NCBI GenBank assembly: GCA_033439265.1
Contig: JAVTVX010000019.1
Coordinates: 999,501-1,063,500 of the forward strand
Direction of reading: 5' to 3'
DNA from: Dillenia suffruticosa
Taxonomy: Eukaryota; Streptophyta; Magnoliopsida; Dilleniales; Dilleniaceae
Length of the DNA: 64,000 nt
Shown: one piece after another, positions 63,401-64,000 of the stretch
How positions within the stretch are numbered: position 1 is the first letter of the stretch
Layout: each line of letters opens with the position of its first letter
The notes under the pieces: model-generated
The model's input: the letters and a program-made list of their open reading frames with translations, nothing else
The model's database searches: none
What the model was told of the DNA's origin: nothing
Made by a program: the position numbers and the translations under genes

Positions 63401-64000
63401 CGAATCTCTAGCATCTACTGTATTAGAAATTTTTGAAATTTTGCGTTAATCCAAAAAAACACATGATTTTTTATATCAAGAAATCACATTTGAAGTGAGT
63501 TAATCTCATTTCAACTTTTTTTTAAGCAAGGTTTAAACTCAATATTACCTCCATTTCTCTATTTATACAATGGGAAGCCTATAGTTACGTGGTATTATAT
63601 ATTTTTTTCTCCATCGATTTATATTCGATAACTAATTTATTAGTTCTGATTAATTTAACTCGAATTAATTATCAAGTTTGTTAATGCGAACTCTCCGGAT
63701 GCCTTTTTTCTTTTCTAATTCCAATACTTAAATCCGAAAGTTTGATTAAGGAAATTCAATGCTTTGTCATGGAAACCAGCAAGGCTTCAATGTGTTACCT
63801 GATATTTTGTTTCGATCGCTTTTCTCCTATTTATGAAATCTCTACATTCCTATGTTCACATTTATCTATTTTTTGTGTCAACTGCATACTGTATTCTAAA
63901 TTAGAAGAGTTTGAAAACCCCAAACTCTAAAATTCTAAAAAAAATTCTGAAACATAAATCCCTATGGGAGGTAGAACCCAGTTTCCCTTTGGGAGATCAA
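60430..64000. other. Non-coding right end of the window
   Basis: AT-rich DNA without a recognisable gene. 61258-61440 holds a degenerate segment (TTGATCAACTGGTATTCGAA, CTCCGACTAATTTTGCTCGA) resembling the body of the SINE at 30269-30467. Open frames at 62324-62578 and 63742-63930 have no motif. A GC-richer patch lies at 62440-62720. Confidence 0.5.

Overview
The window is nuclear DNA of a flowering plant, most likely a woody dicot. It is AT-rich and intron-dense, with plant-specific gene families, long intergenic stretches and degraded retroelements. I reconstructed splice-compatible exons by eye for five protein genes and one pseudogene; in all of them the exon phases join without conflict except where lesions are stated. 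Species cannot be named from the sequence.

Layout. (1) 1-6550, minus strand: two tandem acid-lipase (triacylglycerol lipase 2 / MPL1-like) genes. The left one runs off the window at position 1 and looks intact as far as seen. The right one keeps almost the same exon sizes but carries several independent lesions and is a pseudogene. (2) 6550-11870: mostly non-coding, with two adjacent SINE-like insertions at 9.3-9.7 kb. (3) 11876-12496, minus: an intact single-exon ERF transcription factor with a C-terminal EAR repression motif. (4) 12.5-19.2 kb: AT-rich non-coding DNA with copies of a dispersed repeat whose sequence matches the 3' end of the RTE element further right. (5) 19209-27738, minus: a complete seven-exon gene for a five-finger CCCH zinc-finger protein (442 aa). 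Its 4.7-kb intron 5 holds a decayed RTE-type non-LTR retrotransposon and an array of palindromes. (6) 28-35 kb: non-coding DNA with nested SINEs and a decayed L1-type LINE. (7) 35918-42795, minus: ARGONAUTE6-like gene, 22 coding exons, 889 aa, catalytic residues present, probable 5'-UTR intron. (8) 46643-58187, plus: COP1-like E3 ubiquitin ligase, 13 exons, 690 aa, RING, coiled coil and WD40 all present. (9) 58.2-64 kb: mostly empty, with one possible tiny ORF at 60.2 kb.

The genes are unrelated neighbours and do not form a pathway. Functionally they cover lipid hydrolysis, transcriptional repression, RNA/DNA-binding zinc fingers, RNA-directed DNA methylation (AGO6) and light signalling (COP1). 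AGO6 and COP1 are divergently transcribed, about 2.1 kb apart. I found no previously undescribed biological system. The most interesting items are the multi-lesion lipase pseudogene beside its intact paralogue, three intronic tandem duplications (AGO6 5' intron, COP1 intron 6, zinc-finger intron 5), the palindrome array, and the SINE/RTE copies.
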